A stretch of 41,585 bases of DNA from positions 1-41,585 of the forward strand of contig JBIKZA010000015.1 in the NCBI GenBank assembly GCA_044354975.1, in the 5' to 3' direction. The DNA is from CAIZGX01 sp044354975 (lineage in GTDB: Bacteria > Bacteroidota > Bacteroidia > Flavobacteriales_D > Sanyastnellaceae). Below are positions 1-9,389 of this stretch, piece by piece (positions within the stretch are counted from its first letter, which is position 1; each line of letters opens with the position of its first letter). Made by a program: the position numbers and the translations under genes. The notes under the pieces are model-generated. The model was given only the letters and a program-made list of their open reading frames with translations, did not search any database and was not told the DNA's origin.

Positions 1-2
1 TT

Positions 3-914
3 CTACTCCTCGTCGGTGCTTTGCTTGGTAGCTGCGGCAACTACGACACAACAGCAGAAGGCATTTCATCGGGTGAATTGAAAATTGGAGTCGACGAGAG
101 TTACAGCCTCATGATTCAATCGCAGATTCCGGTTTATCAGCAGATTTACGATAAGGCGAAAATTAATCCTACCTATTCTACTGAAGAAGAAATCATTCGC
201 TTATTGTTGGCAGATAGCATTCAAGCTGCAATAATTAACCGCCCACTTTCACAAGATGAATTAGACTTCTTTGCTTCGAAGCAACGCATTCCTGAATCTG
301 TGAAAATTGCTACAGATGCCATTGCACTTATTATTCATCAAGAAAATCAAGATTCTGTTTTAACACTTGATCAAGCGAAACAAGTTCTTAGCGGACAAAT
401 CACCAATTGGAATCAGATTAACCCTTCCAACAAAAACGGAGACATTCAAATCATCTTCGATCACAACGGATCGTGCAATGCCCGTTTCGTGCAGGAGAGT
501 TTTTTGAATGGTGGTGGAATGCCTGCTAACTTCTTTGCCATGGACAGCACAGCCGCTGTAATTAACTTCGTGCACGACAATCCAGGAGCCATTGGAATTA
601 TTTCGGTGAGCTGGATTACCGATCCGGAAGACAAGGTTACCAAGGCGTTCAGAGATAAAATTGACGTTGTGGGTATATTGAATAACACGCTTACGGATCA
701 TCCAGAACGTGTGCGATATCCGTTCCAAGCCTATGTGTTCGACAAGAGCTATCCGTTCACGCGCGATGTCTATGCTATTCGGACGGGATTGAAGGGAACG
801 GTGGGAACGGGATTCATTTCTTTCCTGAACGGAGAGAAGGGACAATTGATCATTCACAAAATGGGCATGGTTGCTGCTACGTCGCCAACAAGAGTAATAA
901 GAATTAAAGATTAA
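3..914 (+). CDS. PstS-like phosphate-binding lipoprotein, 5' end outside window
   Basis: A substrate-binding protein of the PstS / PBP-like family, expected to bind phosphate or a similar anion at the membrane. The frame is open from base 3 and reads a hydrophobic stretch ending LLGSC, a lipobox, so the start codon lies just upstream and the apparent TTG start at 21 is inside the signal peptide. The C-terminal half has typical PstS sequence: IIFDHNGSCNARFVQESF and then NFVHDNPGAIGIIS, which belongs to the second lobe. No pstC/A/B genes are visible. In Bacteroidota this gene often follows exbB-exbD-tonB genes and precedes a TPR gene; the TPR gene is present here 17 bases downstream, so a role beside a TonB energy-transducing operon is as likely as classical Pst import. 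The family call is firm, the ligand is inferred. Confidence 0.85.
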   Translation, partial: LLLVGALLGSCGNYDTTAEGISSGELKIGVDESYSLMIQSQIPVYQQIYDKAKINPTYSTEEEIIRLLLADSIQAAIINRPLSQDELDFFASKQRIPESVKIATDAIALIIHQENQDSVLTLDQAKQVLSGQITNWNQINPSNKNGDIQIIFDHNGSCNARFVQESFLNGGGMPANFFAMDSTAAVINFVHDNPGAIGIISVSWITDPEDKVTKAFRDKIDVVGILNNTLTDHPERVRYPFQAYVFDKSYPFTRDVYAIRTGLKGTVGTGFISFLNGEKGQLIIHKMGMVAATSPTRVIRIKD

Positions 915-931
915 ACCTGAAATAAGTAAAC

Positions 932-2731
932 ATGAATATGAAGAACCTATTCACAATTCTAGTAGCCAACTTGCTACTTCTTTCGTGCACAGCACAAAAA
1001 AACGCTCCACTGGAACTCAATCCAGCATTCGACCCGATTCGTACTTCAACATTGAATGAGCGCTATGAAAAAGCACTTCGTGATTTGGCTGGAATGTCGA
1101 ACAGTGCTGAAAAATTCGCAGTAGACGGATATAATTATTTGGAATGGGCAGTAGACGGAAAATTAATTGATCCCCTTAAAACTGCTGAAGCGAAAGAAGC
1201 CTTCTATGCAGGTTTACTGGCAGACTCTCTTTTCCCTCTGAACTACGTTGGATTGGGACAAATTGAATTGCGTGAAGGAAACGGAGGAAAGGCAGATACC
1301 TACTTCGCGAAAGCACGCAGCATCGTTGACAACAAAAAATTCAAAGCTTCAAAAGATTTAAAGTACACCACCTACATCGCTATTGCAGCAGCTAACATTG
1401 CTGAAAAATCAAAAAATCTCAATGCTGCAAAAACCGTTTTAGACGCTTTAGCTGAGATTGAAATCACAAATCAAAACATCGTATTGCAACTCGGATTAAC
1501 GCTGGGAGACTACAATAGTTTTAAGGAAATCAACGACCAATCGAAAGCCATTACGCAGTACAACAAGTGCTTGGAGATTGATCCGAAATATGTTCCGGCT
1601 TTGTACCGCAAAGCGAAATTATATCGCGGTGCGAAAAACAATGACGAAGCATTGAAATTCTTCAACGAAGCAATTGCAACTGATCCAACCTTCGCGCCTT
1701 CTTACCGCGAAAAGGCTGAACTTTTAAAGGATTACGCACGTTTCGACGAGGCTATTTCGGCTTACGCAAAATATTTAGAGTTAAACAATTCTTGTCGTGT
1801 TCAACAACGTTACGCTTCGTTCTTCTACTTAACGAAAAACTATGAGCGTGCGATTTATGAAGTTACCGCAACTATGCCTTGTAATCCTGATAACCATACT
1901 TTAAATCGCGTACTGGGGTATTCATATTTGGAAACGAAAAACTTCGAAGAAGCTAAAAAATACATGGATATCTATTTTGCGAGACAAGACGTGAAAATCC
2001 ACGATGCTTCTGACTATGCTAACTACAGCAAAATTTGCTTGGGATTGGGTCAAGACAGTTTAGGAATTGTATACTTGGAAAAAGCCATTGAGCTCTTCCC
2101 AGAATACACCGAGGGTTATAACGAAATTGCTACGATCTACACCAACAAAGCCATTGCTTCTAAAGGAAAAGAAAACGAAGCTCTTCGTATTAAACTATAC
2201 AGCCAAGCCGCCAATTGGTACGAAAAGAAAATGGTGAAATTGGGCGCCGATCCGAAGGATCAATTCATTCAAGGGCAGATGTACTATTTCTCGCAACAAT
2301 ATGTATTGGCAGACACGACATTTCGCAGAAGCTCTGTACGTTATCCAGAGGCGTGGTTCTGGGTTGCAAAATCTCAAAACAAAATTGACCTTGCGGCGGT
2401 AACTGAAACAAACCCTGCACAAGGATTGGCAAAACCATTCTACGAGAAGGGAATTATTTTAGTTGGACAAGATCCTGCGATCATTGAAAAGAACAAGAAG
2501 AACTTAGCCGAGGCATACCAATACCTTGGTTTGTACTACGGAAACATGGGCGACATCAACTGCTCTAAGTCTGCATGGAATCAGGTTCTTCAATTGGATC
2601 CAACCAATAAATTTGCGAACCAACTCTTGGTTACACCAGAAACATTAGACCCAGAATTGGTTGCAGCACCTGGCGATTGTCAGTTGGTTGTATATCCTGA
2701 AATTCCAAAGGAAGAAACCGAAGGAAACTAA
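932..2731 (+). CDS. TPR-repeat lipoprotein
   Basis: A 599-residue protein with a lipoprotein signal (hydrophobic run ending LLLLSC, about residue 19) followed by many tetratricopeptide repeats. Repeats with the typical pattern are clear around residues 200-290 (AITQYNKCLEIDPKYVPALY, then DEALKFFNEAIATDPTFAPS) and again near 370-400 and 530-560. TPR arrays are protein-binding scaffolds, so this is probably a periplasm-facing or outer-membrane assembly factor. It lies 17 bases after the PstS-like gene and is surely co-transcribed with it. The same pair follows TonB/ExbD genes in many Bacteroidota, which suggests a part in TonB-linked envelope work, but no specific function is known to me. A strong terminator follows the gene. 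Confidence 0.88.
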   Translation: MNMKNLFTILVANLLLLSCTAQKNAPLELNPAFDPIRTSTLNERYEKALRDLAGMSNSAEKFAVDGYNYLEWAVDGKLIDPLKTAEAKEAFYAGLLADSLFPLNYVGLGQIELREGNGGKADTYFAKARSIVDNKKFKASKDLKYTTYIAIAAANIAEKSKNLNAAKTVLDALAEIEITNQNIVLQLGLTLGDYNSFKEINDQSKAITQYNKCLEIDPKYVPALYRKAKLYRGAKNNDEALKFFNEAIATDPTFAPSYREKAELLKDYARFDEAISAYAKYLELNNSCRVQQRYASFFYLTKNYERAIYEVTATMPCNPDNHTLNRVLGYSYLETKNFEEAKKYMDIYFARQDVKIHDASDYANYSKICLGLGQDSLGIVYLEKAIELFPEYTEGYNEIATIYTNKAIASKGKENEALRIKLYSQAANWYEKKMVKLGADPKDQFIQGQMYYFSQQYVLADTTFRRSSVRYPEAWFWVAKSQNKIDLAAVTETNPAQGLAKPFYEKGIILVGQDPAIIEKNKKNLAEAYQYLGLYYGNMGDINCSKSAWNQVLQLDPTNKFANQLLVTPETLDPELVAAPGDCQLVVYPEIPKEETEGN

Positions 2732-2775
2732 TTTCAACTTTCAGAAGAAGCAAGTTTTCACTTTCTTCTTTTAAT

Positions 2776-2822
2776 AACTCCCAATACTTCCTGAAAAGGA
2801 AAGCATTGGGAGTTTATTTTTG
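2776..2822 (+). terminator. Rho-independent terminator after the TPR gene
   Basis: A perfect 10-bp stem (aactcccaat at 2776-2785 with attgggagtt at 2805-2814) has a loop containing an additional short TTCC/GGAA pairing and is followed by a T-rich run (tttatttttg). It lies 45 bases after the TPR stop. The T-run also contains TATTTTTG (2815-2822), which matches the Bacteroidota -7 consensus TAnnTTTG and lies 16 bases before the next start codon. Termination of one unit and initiation of the next may therefore overlap; no good -33 element is seen. Confidence 0.85.
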
Positions 2823-2838
2823 AAGTACAAATTGTACT

Positions 2839-3630
2839 ATGGAAAACTCAATGCGATTGAAAGAACTTTCAGAAGAACTTCACACCAACATTAACGAGCT
2901 GCTTTCTGGCAACATGTCGCCGGAACAAACGCAACACTTGGTTGAACTCTGCAGTGAGCTCTACGAAAAACTCATTGTTCTACGTTTCAAAGCATTTTCG
3001 GAATCGAGCACTCCTGCAGAAAAAATGCAGGCCGTATTGGAAAATGTAGAGCCAATAAAAATAGATACAACTCCTTCTCCAACACCCGTTGAATTGGTGA
3101 ATCAGGTTAATTTGATTGATGCGATTAAGGAGGTGGAACAAGTTGTTGCACAAGATTCTTCGAAAGATGCTGCGCAAGAGGAGGAGGAAGAAGAAGAAGA
3201 TGAGGATGAAGATATTGTTTTTCAGTTGATTCCGAATGACGAGCCGGTTGTTGAAACACCTACTATGACTGTGGTTCCAGAGGCTCCGAAACAAGAAGAA
3301 CAGAAAGCTGAGGTAAGACCAATGGTTTCGTTGAACGACACGTTCAAAGAAAATGCGAGTCAGCAAGCGACCATTGCAAAGAAGTTAGAGGAGTCACCAA
3401 TCGCCGATTTGAAAAAGAATATTTCCTTGAACCAACGCTTTCAATTTTGCAAAGATTTGTTCAAAGGAAACAACCAAGAATACGAAGTGACGTTGGAAAA
3501 ATTGAACAACACGAATCGTGATGAAGCTATGCGAGTTATTCAAACCTTGAGAGATAAGTACAGCTGGAATCCAGATTCTATGGCCGTGAAAGACTTTACC
3601 GATTTGGTAACCAGACGCTACATGGCATGA
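2839..3630 (+). CDS. Conserved acidic protein of unknown function, upstream of rsmI
   Basis: A 263-residue protein without a signal peptide, so probably cytoplasmic. Residues 1-60 look helical. Residues about 80-160 form a low-complexity linker rich in Pro, Val and Glu, with an almost uninterrupted Glu/Asp run near residues 114-127. Residues about 165-263 form a more ordered, probably conserved helical C-terminal domain (SLNDTFKEN, then ISLNQRFQFCKDLFKGNNQE and a final RDKYSWNP block). I recognise the pattern as a Bacteroidota-specific protein but know no function. Its stop overlaps the rsmI start by four bases (ATGA), which implies translational coupling with a ribosome-modifying enzyme and with lysS; a translation-related role is a guess from context. 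Alternative start at Met5. Confidence 0.8.
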   Translation: MENSMRLKELSEELHTNINELLSGNMSPEQTQHLVELCSELYEKLIVLRFKAFSESSTPAEKMQAVLENVEPIKIDTTPSPTPVELVNQVNLIDAIKEVEQVVAQDSSKDAAQEEEEEEEDEDEDIVFQLIPNDEPVVETPTMTVVPEAPKQEEQKAEVRPMVSLNDTFKENASQQATIAKKLEESPIADLKKNISLNQRFQFCKDLFKGNNQEYEVTLEKLNNTNRDEAMRVIQTLRDKYSWNPDSMAVKDFTDLVTRRYMA

Positions 3631-4295
3631 GGCTATTCGTAGTCCCAACACCTGTTGGAAACCTTGAAGACCTTACCCTGCGGGCCATTCGCATTTTAAA
3701 GGAATGTGATTTTATTTTGTGCGAAGACACCCGAGTGAGCGTTCGGTTGTTGCATCACCTTGAATTTTCTAAACAACTGGTGGCTTTCCACCAACACAAC
3801 GAGCATCAAAAACTCGATCATATTATTGAGCGCATTCAACAATCGCAATCGGTCGCTCTTATCTCCGATGCGGGAACACCTGGCATTTCAGATCCTGGAT
3901 TTTTATTGGTTCGCGCATGCATTCAAAACAACATCCCGGTGGAATGCCTTCCTGGCCCAACAGCTTTCGTTCCTGCTCTCGTGAACAGCGGACTTCCAAC
4001 CGATAAATTTATTTTCGAAGGTTTCCTTCCACAAAAAAAAGGAAGAGAAACACAACTCAAGCGAATCGCCGAAAACCCCTTCACTTCTGTCCTTTATGAA
4101 TCTCCTCACCGCATGGTGAAATGCTTAGAACAGTTAATAAAATTCTGTGGCGAAGACCGACAATGCTCTGTCTCGCGCGAAATATCTAAGAAATTCGAAG
4201 AAACACGTCGCGGAACACTTGTTGAACTTTTAGCGCATTTCAGCACACACGAACCGAAGGGCGAGTTCGTAATTGTGCTAAATTCGCGTTCATGA
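3627..4295 (+). CDS. rsmI: 16S rRNA (cytidine-1402-2'-O)-methyltransferase RsmI
   Basis: RsmI uses S-adenosylmethionine to 2'-O-methylate C1402 of 16S rRNA in the decoding centre. The sequence shows the tetrapyrrole-methylase-like fold: VVPTPVGNLEDLTLRA at residues 5-20, CEDTR near 32-36, and the SAM-binding block SDAGTPGISDPG near residues 73-84, followed by CLPGPTAFVPAL. At 222 residues it is shorter than the E. coli protein (about 286) but close to the usual Bacteroidota length. It overlaps the upstream gene by ATGA and the downstream lysS by another ATGA, so the three genes form a tightly coupled translation operon. Confidence 0.95.
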   Translation: MRLFVVPTPVGNLEDLTLRAIRILKECDFILCEDTRVSVRLLHHLEFSKQLVAFHQHNEHQKLDHIIERIQQSQSVALISDAGTPGISDPGFLLVRACIQNNIPVECLPGPTAFVPALVNSGLPTDKFIFEGFLPQKKGRETQLKRIAENPFTSVLYESPHRMVKCLEQLIKFCGEDRQCSVSREISKKFEETRRGTLVELLAHFSTHEPKGEFVIVLNSRS

Positions 4296-6001
4296 GTTTG
4301 AATCTTTCCCCTGAAGAAATTGTACGCAGAGAAGCACTCGCAAAATTGCGCGCGCTAGGCATTGATCCCTTCCCTGCTGAAGAATTTATTACCACTTCAA
4401 ACGCCGAAGAAATAAAGGCGAACTATGAAGAGGGTAAACAGGTTATTGTAGCCGGAAGATTAATGAATCAGCGTATTCAAGGAAAGGCGGGATTCGCAGA
4501 TCTTTTCGATTCAACCGGAAGAGTTCAATTGTACATCAATCAAGATGCATTGTGCCCAGGCGAAGACAAATCACTTTACCAAGATGTTGTTCGTCACCTC
4601 CTTCACTACGGCGATTTCGTAGGTGTTGAAGGAACGTTATTCACCACCAAGCTTGGTGAAATTTCAATACATGTTTCAGGATTAAAAGTTCTTGCTAAAT
4701 CGTTGAAGCCACTTCCAATGGTGAAGACAGATGCAGATGGAAATATTTACGACGCATTCACCGATCCTGAATTGCGCTACCGCATGCGCTATGTAGATCT
4801 TGTTGTGAATCCGAAAGTGAAAGACACCTTCGTGAAGCGCACCAAGATTGTGAATGCTATGCGTAATTTCTTCAACGACAAAGGATATTTAGAAGTTGAC
4901 ACTCCCGTTCTTCAAGCCATTCCAGGTGGTGCTTCTGCGAGACCATTTAAGACTCACCACAACTCGCTCGACATTCCTATGTATTTGCGTATTGCGAATG
5001 AGTTGTATTTGAAGAGACTTATTGTAGGCGGATTCGACGGTGTTTACGAATTCAGTAGAAACTTCCGCAACGAAGGAATGGATCGCACGCACAATCCAGA
5101 ATTTACAGTGATGGAAATTTATGTGGCCTACAAAGACTACAACTGGATGATGAATTTCACCGAGCAAATGTTGGAGCATGTTGCAATGGAAGCGCTCGGA
5201 CAAACCGAAGTTCAGTTCGGAGAGAAAACATTAAGCTTTAAAGCTCCATTCGCGCGCGTTACCATGACCGATGCGATTAAAGAATACACTGGGTTCGATA
5301 TTACAGGAAAGTCGGAAAACGAGCTTCGTGCGAAGTGCCTTGAGTTGGGATTAGATGCTGGAGAAAATTTAGGTAAGGGAAAACTCATCGATACCTTGTT
5401 CGGCGAGATGTGCGAGAAGCACTACATTCAACCAACCTTCATCACAGATTATCCTGTAGAGATGTCGCCGTTGTGTAAGCGTCACCGCGAAAACCCAGAG
5501 CTTACCGAGCGTTTCGAATTAATGGTGAACGGAAAAGAATTGGCGAATGCTTATTCAGAGTTGAACGATCCTATTGACCAACGCGAACGCTTCGAAGAGC
5601 AAGCGAGCCTGATGGAACGCGGCGACGATGAGGCGATGTTTATTGATTACGATTTCTTACGATCGTTGGAATACGGCATGCCGCCTACCTCAGGAATGGG
5701 CATTGGCGTTGACCGTTTGGTTATGATGATGACCAACAACGAAAGCATTCAAGAGGTGTTGTTCTTCCCGCAAATGCGCCCGGAGAAAAAACAAGAGGGT
5801 CCAGATGTTGCTTCTTTCGAAGCGAAAGGCATTCAAGCTCATTGGATAGAAGCAATCGTGAGCATGGGATTTCTTTCATTAGATAAATTGAAGGAAACCA
5901 AGCCAACAGCACTGCACCAAAACTTGAATCAATACCGCAAGAAAAACAAGCTAGACATTCCTGCTGCGCAGTTGGAAGAAATTATGATGTGGTTTAGTTA
6001 A
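4292..6001 (+). CDS. lysS: Lysyl-tRNA synthetase, class II
   Basis: Charges tRNA-Lys with lysine using ATP. An OB-fold anticodon-binding domain occupies residues about 50-140 (VIVAGRLMNQRIQGKAGFADL). The class II core has motif 1 near residues 198-218 (YLEVDTPVLQAIPGGASARPF), motif 2 near 256-272 (RNFRNEGMDRTHNPEFT) and motif 3 near 468-480 (GMGIGVDRLV). At 569 residues it carries about 66 extra C-terminal residues (about 503-569), a helical-looking tail that I associate with Bacteroidota LysRS and that is absent from the E. coli enzyme. The start overlaps the rsmI stop (ATGA). The last eight bases overlap the end of the convergent gene on the other strand, leaving no room for a terminator. 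Confidence 0.97.
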   Translation: MSLNLSPEEIVRREALAKLRALGIDPFPAEEFITTSNAEEIKANYEEGKQVIVAGRLMNQRIQGKAGFADLFDSTGRVQLYINQDALCPGEDKSLYQDVVRHLLHYGDFVGVEGTLFTTKLGEISIHVSGLKVLAKSLKPLPMVKTDADGNIYDAFTDPELRYRMRYVDLVVNPKVKDTFVKRTKIVNAMRNFFNDKGYLEVDTPVLQAIPGGASARPFKTHHNSLDIPMYLRIANELYLKRLIVGGFDGVYEFSRNFRNEGMDRTHNPEFTVMEIYVAYKDYNWMMNFTEQMLEHVAMEALGQTEVQFGEKTLSFKAPFARVTMTDAIKEYTGFDITGKSENELRAKCLELGLDAGENLGKGKLIDTLFGEMCEKHYIQPTFITDYPVEMSPLCKRHRENPELTERFELMVNGKELANAYSELNDPIDQRERFEEQASLMERGDDEAMFIDYDFLRSLEYGMPPTSGMGIGVDRLVMMMTNNESIQEVLFFPQMRPEKKQEGPDVASFEAKGIQAHWIEAIVSMGFLSLDKLKETKPTALHQNLNQYRKKNKLDIPAAQLEEIMMWFS

Positions 6002-9000
6002 ACAACAAACGCACGCTCATGTTCCCAGCGTGAACGATATCGCGCCCGTCGCTTTTTCTTCCATTGTAATTCAATGAAAGTTGTAAATTCTGATTGATTG
6101 TTTTGCGCCATGCGCATGCAAGCGTGAGGTTGTTTCCTGCTTGCAATCCGCCTAACGCATCGTAGACAACAGGACCCGTTGCATCGCCTTCGAATTGAAT
6201 GCGTATGTACTTGAACTCACTTTTGAATAACTGACCATTCTTCGATTCTACTTGCGCATCGGCTCCAACAGAAATGCTTTGCGCTTGGAAAGCAGATTCG
6301 CTAGCGTTTCCTTTTCTGATTGCGTATTCCCCTAAAACAGAATATCGTTTGTTGTTTGTAGGTTGAAACGCGAACGAAGGAGTTGCAGTGATATATGTGG
6401 AAGAAAAGTTTCGCGTAGCCAAAAAATCGGAAGAGGTTTGTTTGTTTCCGGAAGTACCTTGAAGTAAAAACTGAACGCTTGATTCAATTGCCTTTCTGAA
6501 ATTTATTGTGAAGGACTGCTCTATGCGCGTTTCAAATCCGGATAGTAAGAACGCTTTATTCATAACCTTTTGCGAGGTAAGATCGGCACTGAAATTCGGA
6601 TCAGACTTGCGGTAGAAAAGTGTTCCTCGAAAAACATTTCCAGCAGAGACCAAATAATCTTCATTGGTATACAGCGGTGAAATATGCTCGATTCCTCCGT
6701 AAGTAGATTTCCGCTCCGCGCGACTCATGAGCTGCGTGCTCCATACTTTCATTGCATTGTACAAATTCGAATTTTTATTCTTCCATTGTCGTGGATTCAA
6801 ATTCAAGGAAGTAGTAAATGCCGTTGTGTAAACGCTCTGGTAATCGGTTGTCTGAACAGGCAGACGCACGTAATTCGCTTCATACGCAAACGCTGCGACT
6901 TCAAATTCTGAAAGTTCTTTAATGCCGTTGTCGTTGTAATCGTTCCAAACGTACACCCCTTGTCCGGCAGGGACTTCAGCATAAATAAAAGCTTGCTTCG
7001 CTTCCAATCCGCTTGACGTTTCATAAAACAAATTAAGCTGTGCCCATTTGTTTTGCGGGGTTCGAAATTCTATTCGTCCGAGCAAACTACTCAGTGGTTT
7101 TATGAGCGCTAAACTGTTCAGCGAAATCAATTGTCTGTTACTCGCAGTCACCGCGAAATAACTTCCTCCCTTTGTTGTGTTTCGAAATTCAACCCCGTAA
7201 TTGTTTGCCGTAGAAATAGGTGTGACTTCATTCACTATAAAAGCATAATCTTTTCTGTTTCGAACAAATAGTTTGAACGCGCGATGCGTTGTATCCGTTG
7301 AGCGGAAGTACGCCTCGCCATCGAAAAATTTATATGATTGCTGCGGTACTGCAAACGTGTTCTGTTCTTGCTCGTCGCGAACTCCAAAAGTAAAGCGCTC
7401 GCCTTCCCGGTACAGATGGGCCTTTTGACGAATGAACGAAGAACTCACTGCGCCATTGGTCTCTAACGCAGAGGCATCTATTTGAAGCTTGATTCGTTTC
7501 GAAAGATCTGCGTTCACTAAAAATTTCATTTTATTTCCGTCATAGACTGAACCAATTTCATAATGCGCACCGCTGAGTGAAATAAATTTTCCTTGCGAGA
7601 ATTCGCGAACTACTTTGGCTTCAGACAACCATTCGCCTTCGCCGTAGCGCAGCAATGTGCGCGTATTCCAATTGCGTTCAAATTCCACTTCGCGAAAGCG
7701 TTCAATGCGATTGAATGCAGAGGACAAGTTCTCTGTATTTATTTCCCACAGAAAAACTTTCCCTTCCTTCCTTCCTGCAATCTTCTCTTTCAAATTCGCT
7801 TTCAGTGCAAAGCCTTTGTTGTTCTCATCGTTCAAACTTGAAAACGTATTGGCATCGAAATCGGTGTACGCTCCTTCCACATTCATGCTCCAGTAATTCG
7901 TTTCTTTTCCCCAATTCGCGGTGTGTCCTGCCACTAGCATGCGCTGTTTCTTCGGAGCAGTCAACCGTTGGATGGGGTCGTAGTTTCCTTGCTTCACGCC
8001 ATCTACAGGAGCTACCCATTTGAAAACTTTTCCATACGATGAAAAACCATTCTCAACATAATCGCCATTCCCATTTCCAACAAACGTAAAATTCGCGGTG
8101 AAAAAAGCAATTGTTGAATTCGTCGAATAAACCAAAACGTTTGTGTAAGTGAGTGTGTCAATAATCGCGTACATTACTCGATCCGACAGGAATCCCACGC
8201 TGTCTATTCCGCTAACGTTCGTGCTTGAAAATGCATCGCCCGCTTGCATAAGCGTAACGCGATCTTCTGCAGTAAGCGTCTGAAGTAAGGGTTGATTCTT
8301 CGCGTCCATTTCTTGAAAAAACTGAACGTAGGTCGTTCCCTTCTTCGTGGTGTATTCGAAATCGGCTGTGATTAACGGACGTGCATATTGACGATCACTG
8401 TATTGAAATTCGACAACAATGCGTTTGTCTTTCGTAATTCTATTTCTCGGGGTGAAAACAATTTCAGCTGAATTGTAGTCGATTAAATAATCTTGGTCTT
8501 GTCCGCGAATTAATTTTTTTCCATCGATGTAAACGTTTTCCGTCCCACCTAAAACAGTGATGTAAGACTCGCCTTGGGCACCTTGTAAACGGTATGGGCC
8601 TTGACTTCCTTCTATACCTAAAATACTTTGGCGATTGAATTTACCCTTCGAAATAGAAACGGAAGCTTCGCTTTTCAAAATGCCTTGTGACTTAATTTCA
8701 CTGGTGTTTTGAACGAATAAACCCAGACCTCGCTTCGTGTATTTCATGAAGTAATGCGTGCGCAGAGGCAAGGTAAAATCTCCAGCGATAATCTTGTTTC
8801 GTTTATCTGTGAGTTGAATAAACACTTGATCGAACTCTTGAAATTGTTGTGTACTTCCGGAAGAAGAAACGGGAATGTTGTTGTCTGAAATAGATGCGAG
8901 CAATTGAAAACGATTTGCAATTTTTCCTGTAAGTTGAAGGTTGAGGGAAGACTGAACGCCAAGGTCTTGTTGGTTTCCCAATGAAATGCCTCGGGTGATT

Positions 9001-9380
9001 GATCCACTTTTTTGAATGGCATCGTACGAACGTTCCGTCTGTGGCGCTTGAATGGTCCCGAACTGGAACACATCGCGTTTTCCGAATTGCGGTTCGTATG
9101 TCTGCAAAAATGCGCTGTAAGGAATGTTCAGTGTCTCGAATTCAACGCTCAGCGTATCATTCAAAAGGGTGTCGCGCAAAAGCATTTGCGCATGCACCGT
9201 ATAGCGATATCCGGATTTAATAATCGCGTTTTTATGAAAGACTTGTATAGAGCTTGGACGGACGATAGACGTGTCGAGCGAAATACAGTTGACATTCGGA
9301 AGAAGAACTATGACTTTTTTCGACTGAGCATTCGAATGAAGCGAAAGCGCTATGCATATGAGAATAAGCAGCGATCGCAT
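5994..9380 (-). CDS. Large conserved Bacteroidota protein, putative outer-membrane barrel
   Basis: A 1128-residue exported protein with a signal peptide (MRSLLILICIALSLHSNAQ). No named domain can be recognised. The most family-like stretch is residues about 127-225: GSITRGISLGNQQDLGV, then LASISDNNIPVSSSGS and FDQVFIQL with IIAGDFTLP. Here alternating polar and hydrophobic residues and short glycine turns suggest transmembrane beta strands. The rest consists of repeated amphipathic strand-turn-strand elements up to the last residues (GNMSVRLLFN), with a terminal aromatic residue as in outer-membrane barrels. There is no T9SS sorting domain. It starts nine bases after the thioesterase gene, the last member of the ppk-ppx unit. 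Its 3' end overlaps lysS by eight bases. Likely an outer-membrane protein of unknown function. Confidence 0.75.
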   Translation of the reverse strand: MRSLLILICIALSLHSNAQSKKVIVLLPNVNCISLDTSIVRPSSIQVFHKNAIIKSGYRYTVHAQMLLRDTLLNDTLSVEFETLNIPYSAFLQTYEPQFGKRDVFQFGTIQAPQTERSYDAIQKSGSITRGISLGNQQDLGVQSSLNLQLTGKIANRFQLLASISDNNIPVSSSGSTQQFQEFDQVFIQLTDKRNKIIAGDFTLPLRTHYFMKYTKRGLGLFVQNTSEIKSQGILKSEASVSISKGKFNRQSILGIEGSQGPYRLQGAQGESYITVLGGTENVYIDGKKLIRGQDQDYLIDYNSAEIVFTPRNRITKDKRIVVEFQYSDRQYARPLITADFEYTTKKGTTYVQFFQEMDAKNQPLLQTLTAEDRVTLMQAGDAFSSTNVSGIDSVGFLSDRVMYAIIDTLTYTNVLVYSTNSTIAFFTANFTFVGNGNGDYVENGFSSYGKVFKWVAPVDGVKQGNYDPIQRLTAPKKQRMLVAGHTANWGKETNYWSMNVEGAYTDFDANTFSSLNDENNKGFALKANLKEKIAGRKEGKVFLWEINTENLSSAFNRIERFREVEFERNWNTRTLLRYGEGEWLSEAKVVREFSQGKFISLSGAHYEIGSVYDGNKMKFLVNADLSKRIKLQIDASALETNGAVSSSFIRQKAHLYREGERFTFGVRDEQEQNTFAVPQQSYKFFDGEAYFRSTDTTHRAFKLFVRNRKDYAFIVNEVTPISTANNYGVEFRNTTKGGSYFAVTASNRQLISLNSLALIKPLSSLLGRIEFRTPQNKWAQLNLFYETSSGLEAKQAFIYAEVPAGQGVYVWNDYNDNGIKELSEFEVAAFAYEANYVRLPVQTTDYQSVYTTAFTTSLNLNPRQWKNKNSNLYNAMKVWSTQLMSRAERKSTYGGIEHISPLYTNEDYLVSAGNVFRGTLFYRKSDPNFSADLTSQKVMNKAFLLSGFETRIEQSFTINFRKAIESSVQFLLQGTSGNKQTSSDFLATRNFSSTYITATPSFAFQPTNNKRYSVLGEYAIRKGNASESAFQAQSISVGADAQVESKNGQLFKSEFKYIRIQFEGDATGPVVYDALGGLQAGNNLTLACAWRKTINQNLQLSLNYNGRKSDGRDIVHAGNMSVRLLFN

Positions 9381-9389
9381 TCGTATGAA

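Noticed and set aside
3..914. Complete Pst phosphate ABC transporter locus
   Set aside because: Only the binding protein is present in the window, and the downstream gene is a TPR lipoprotein rather than pstC/A/B.
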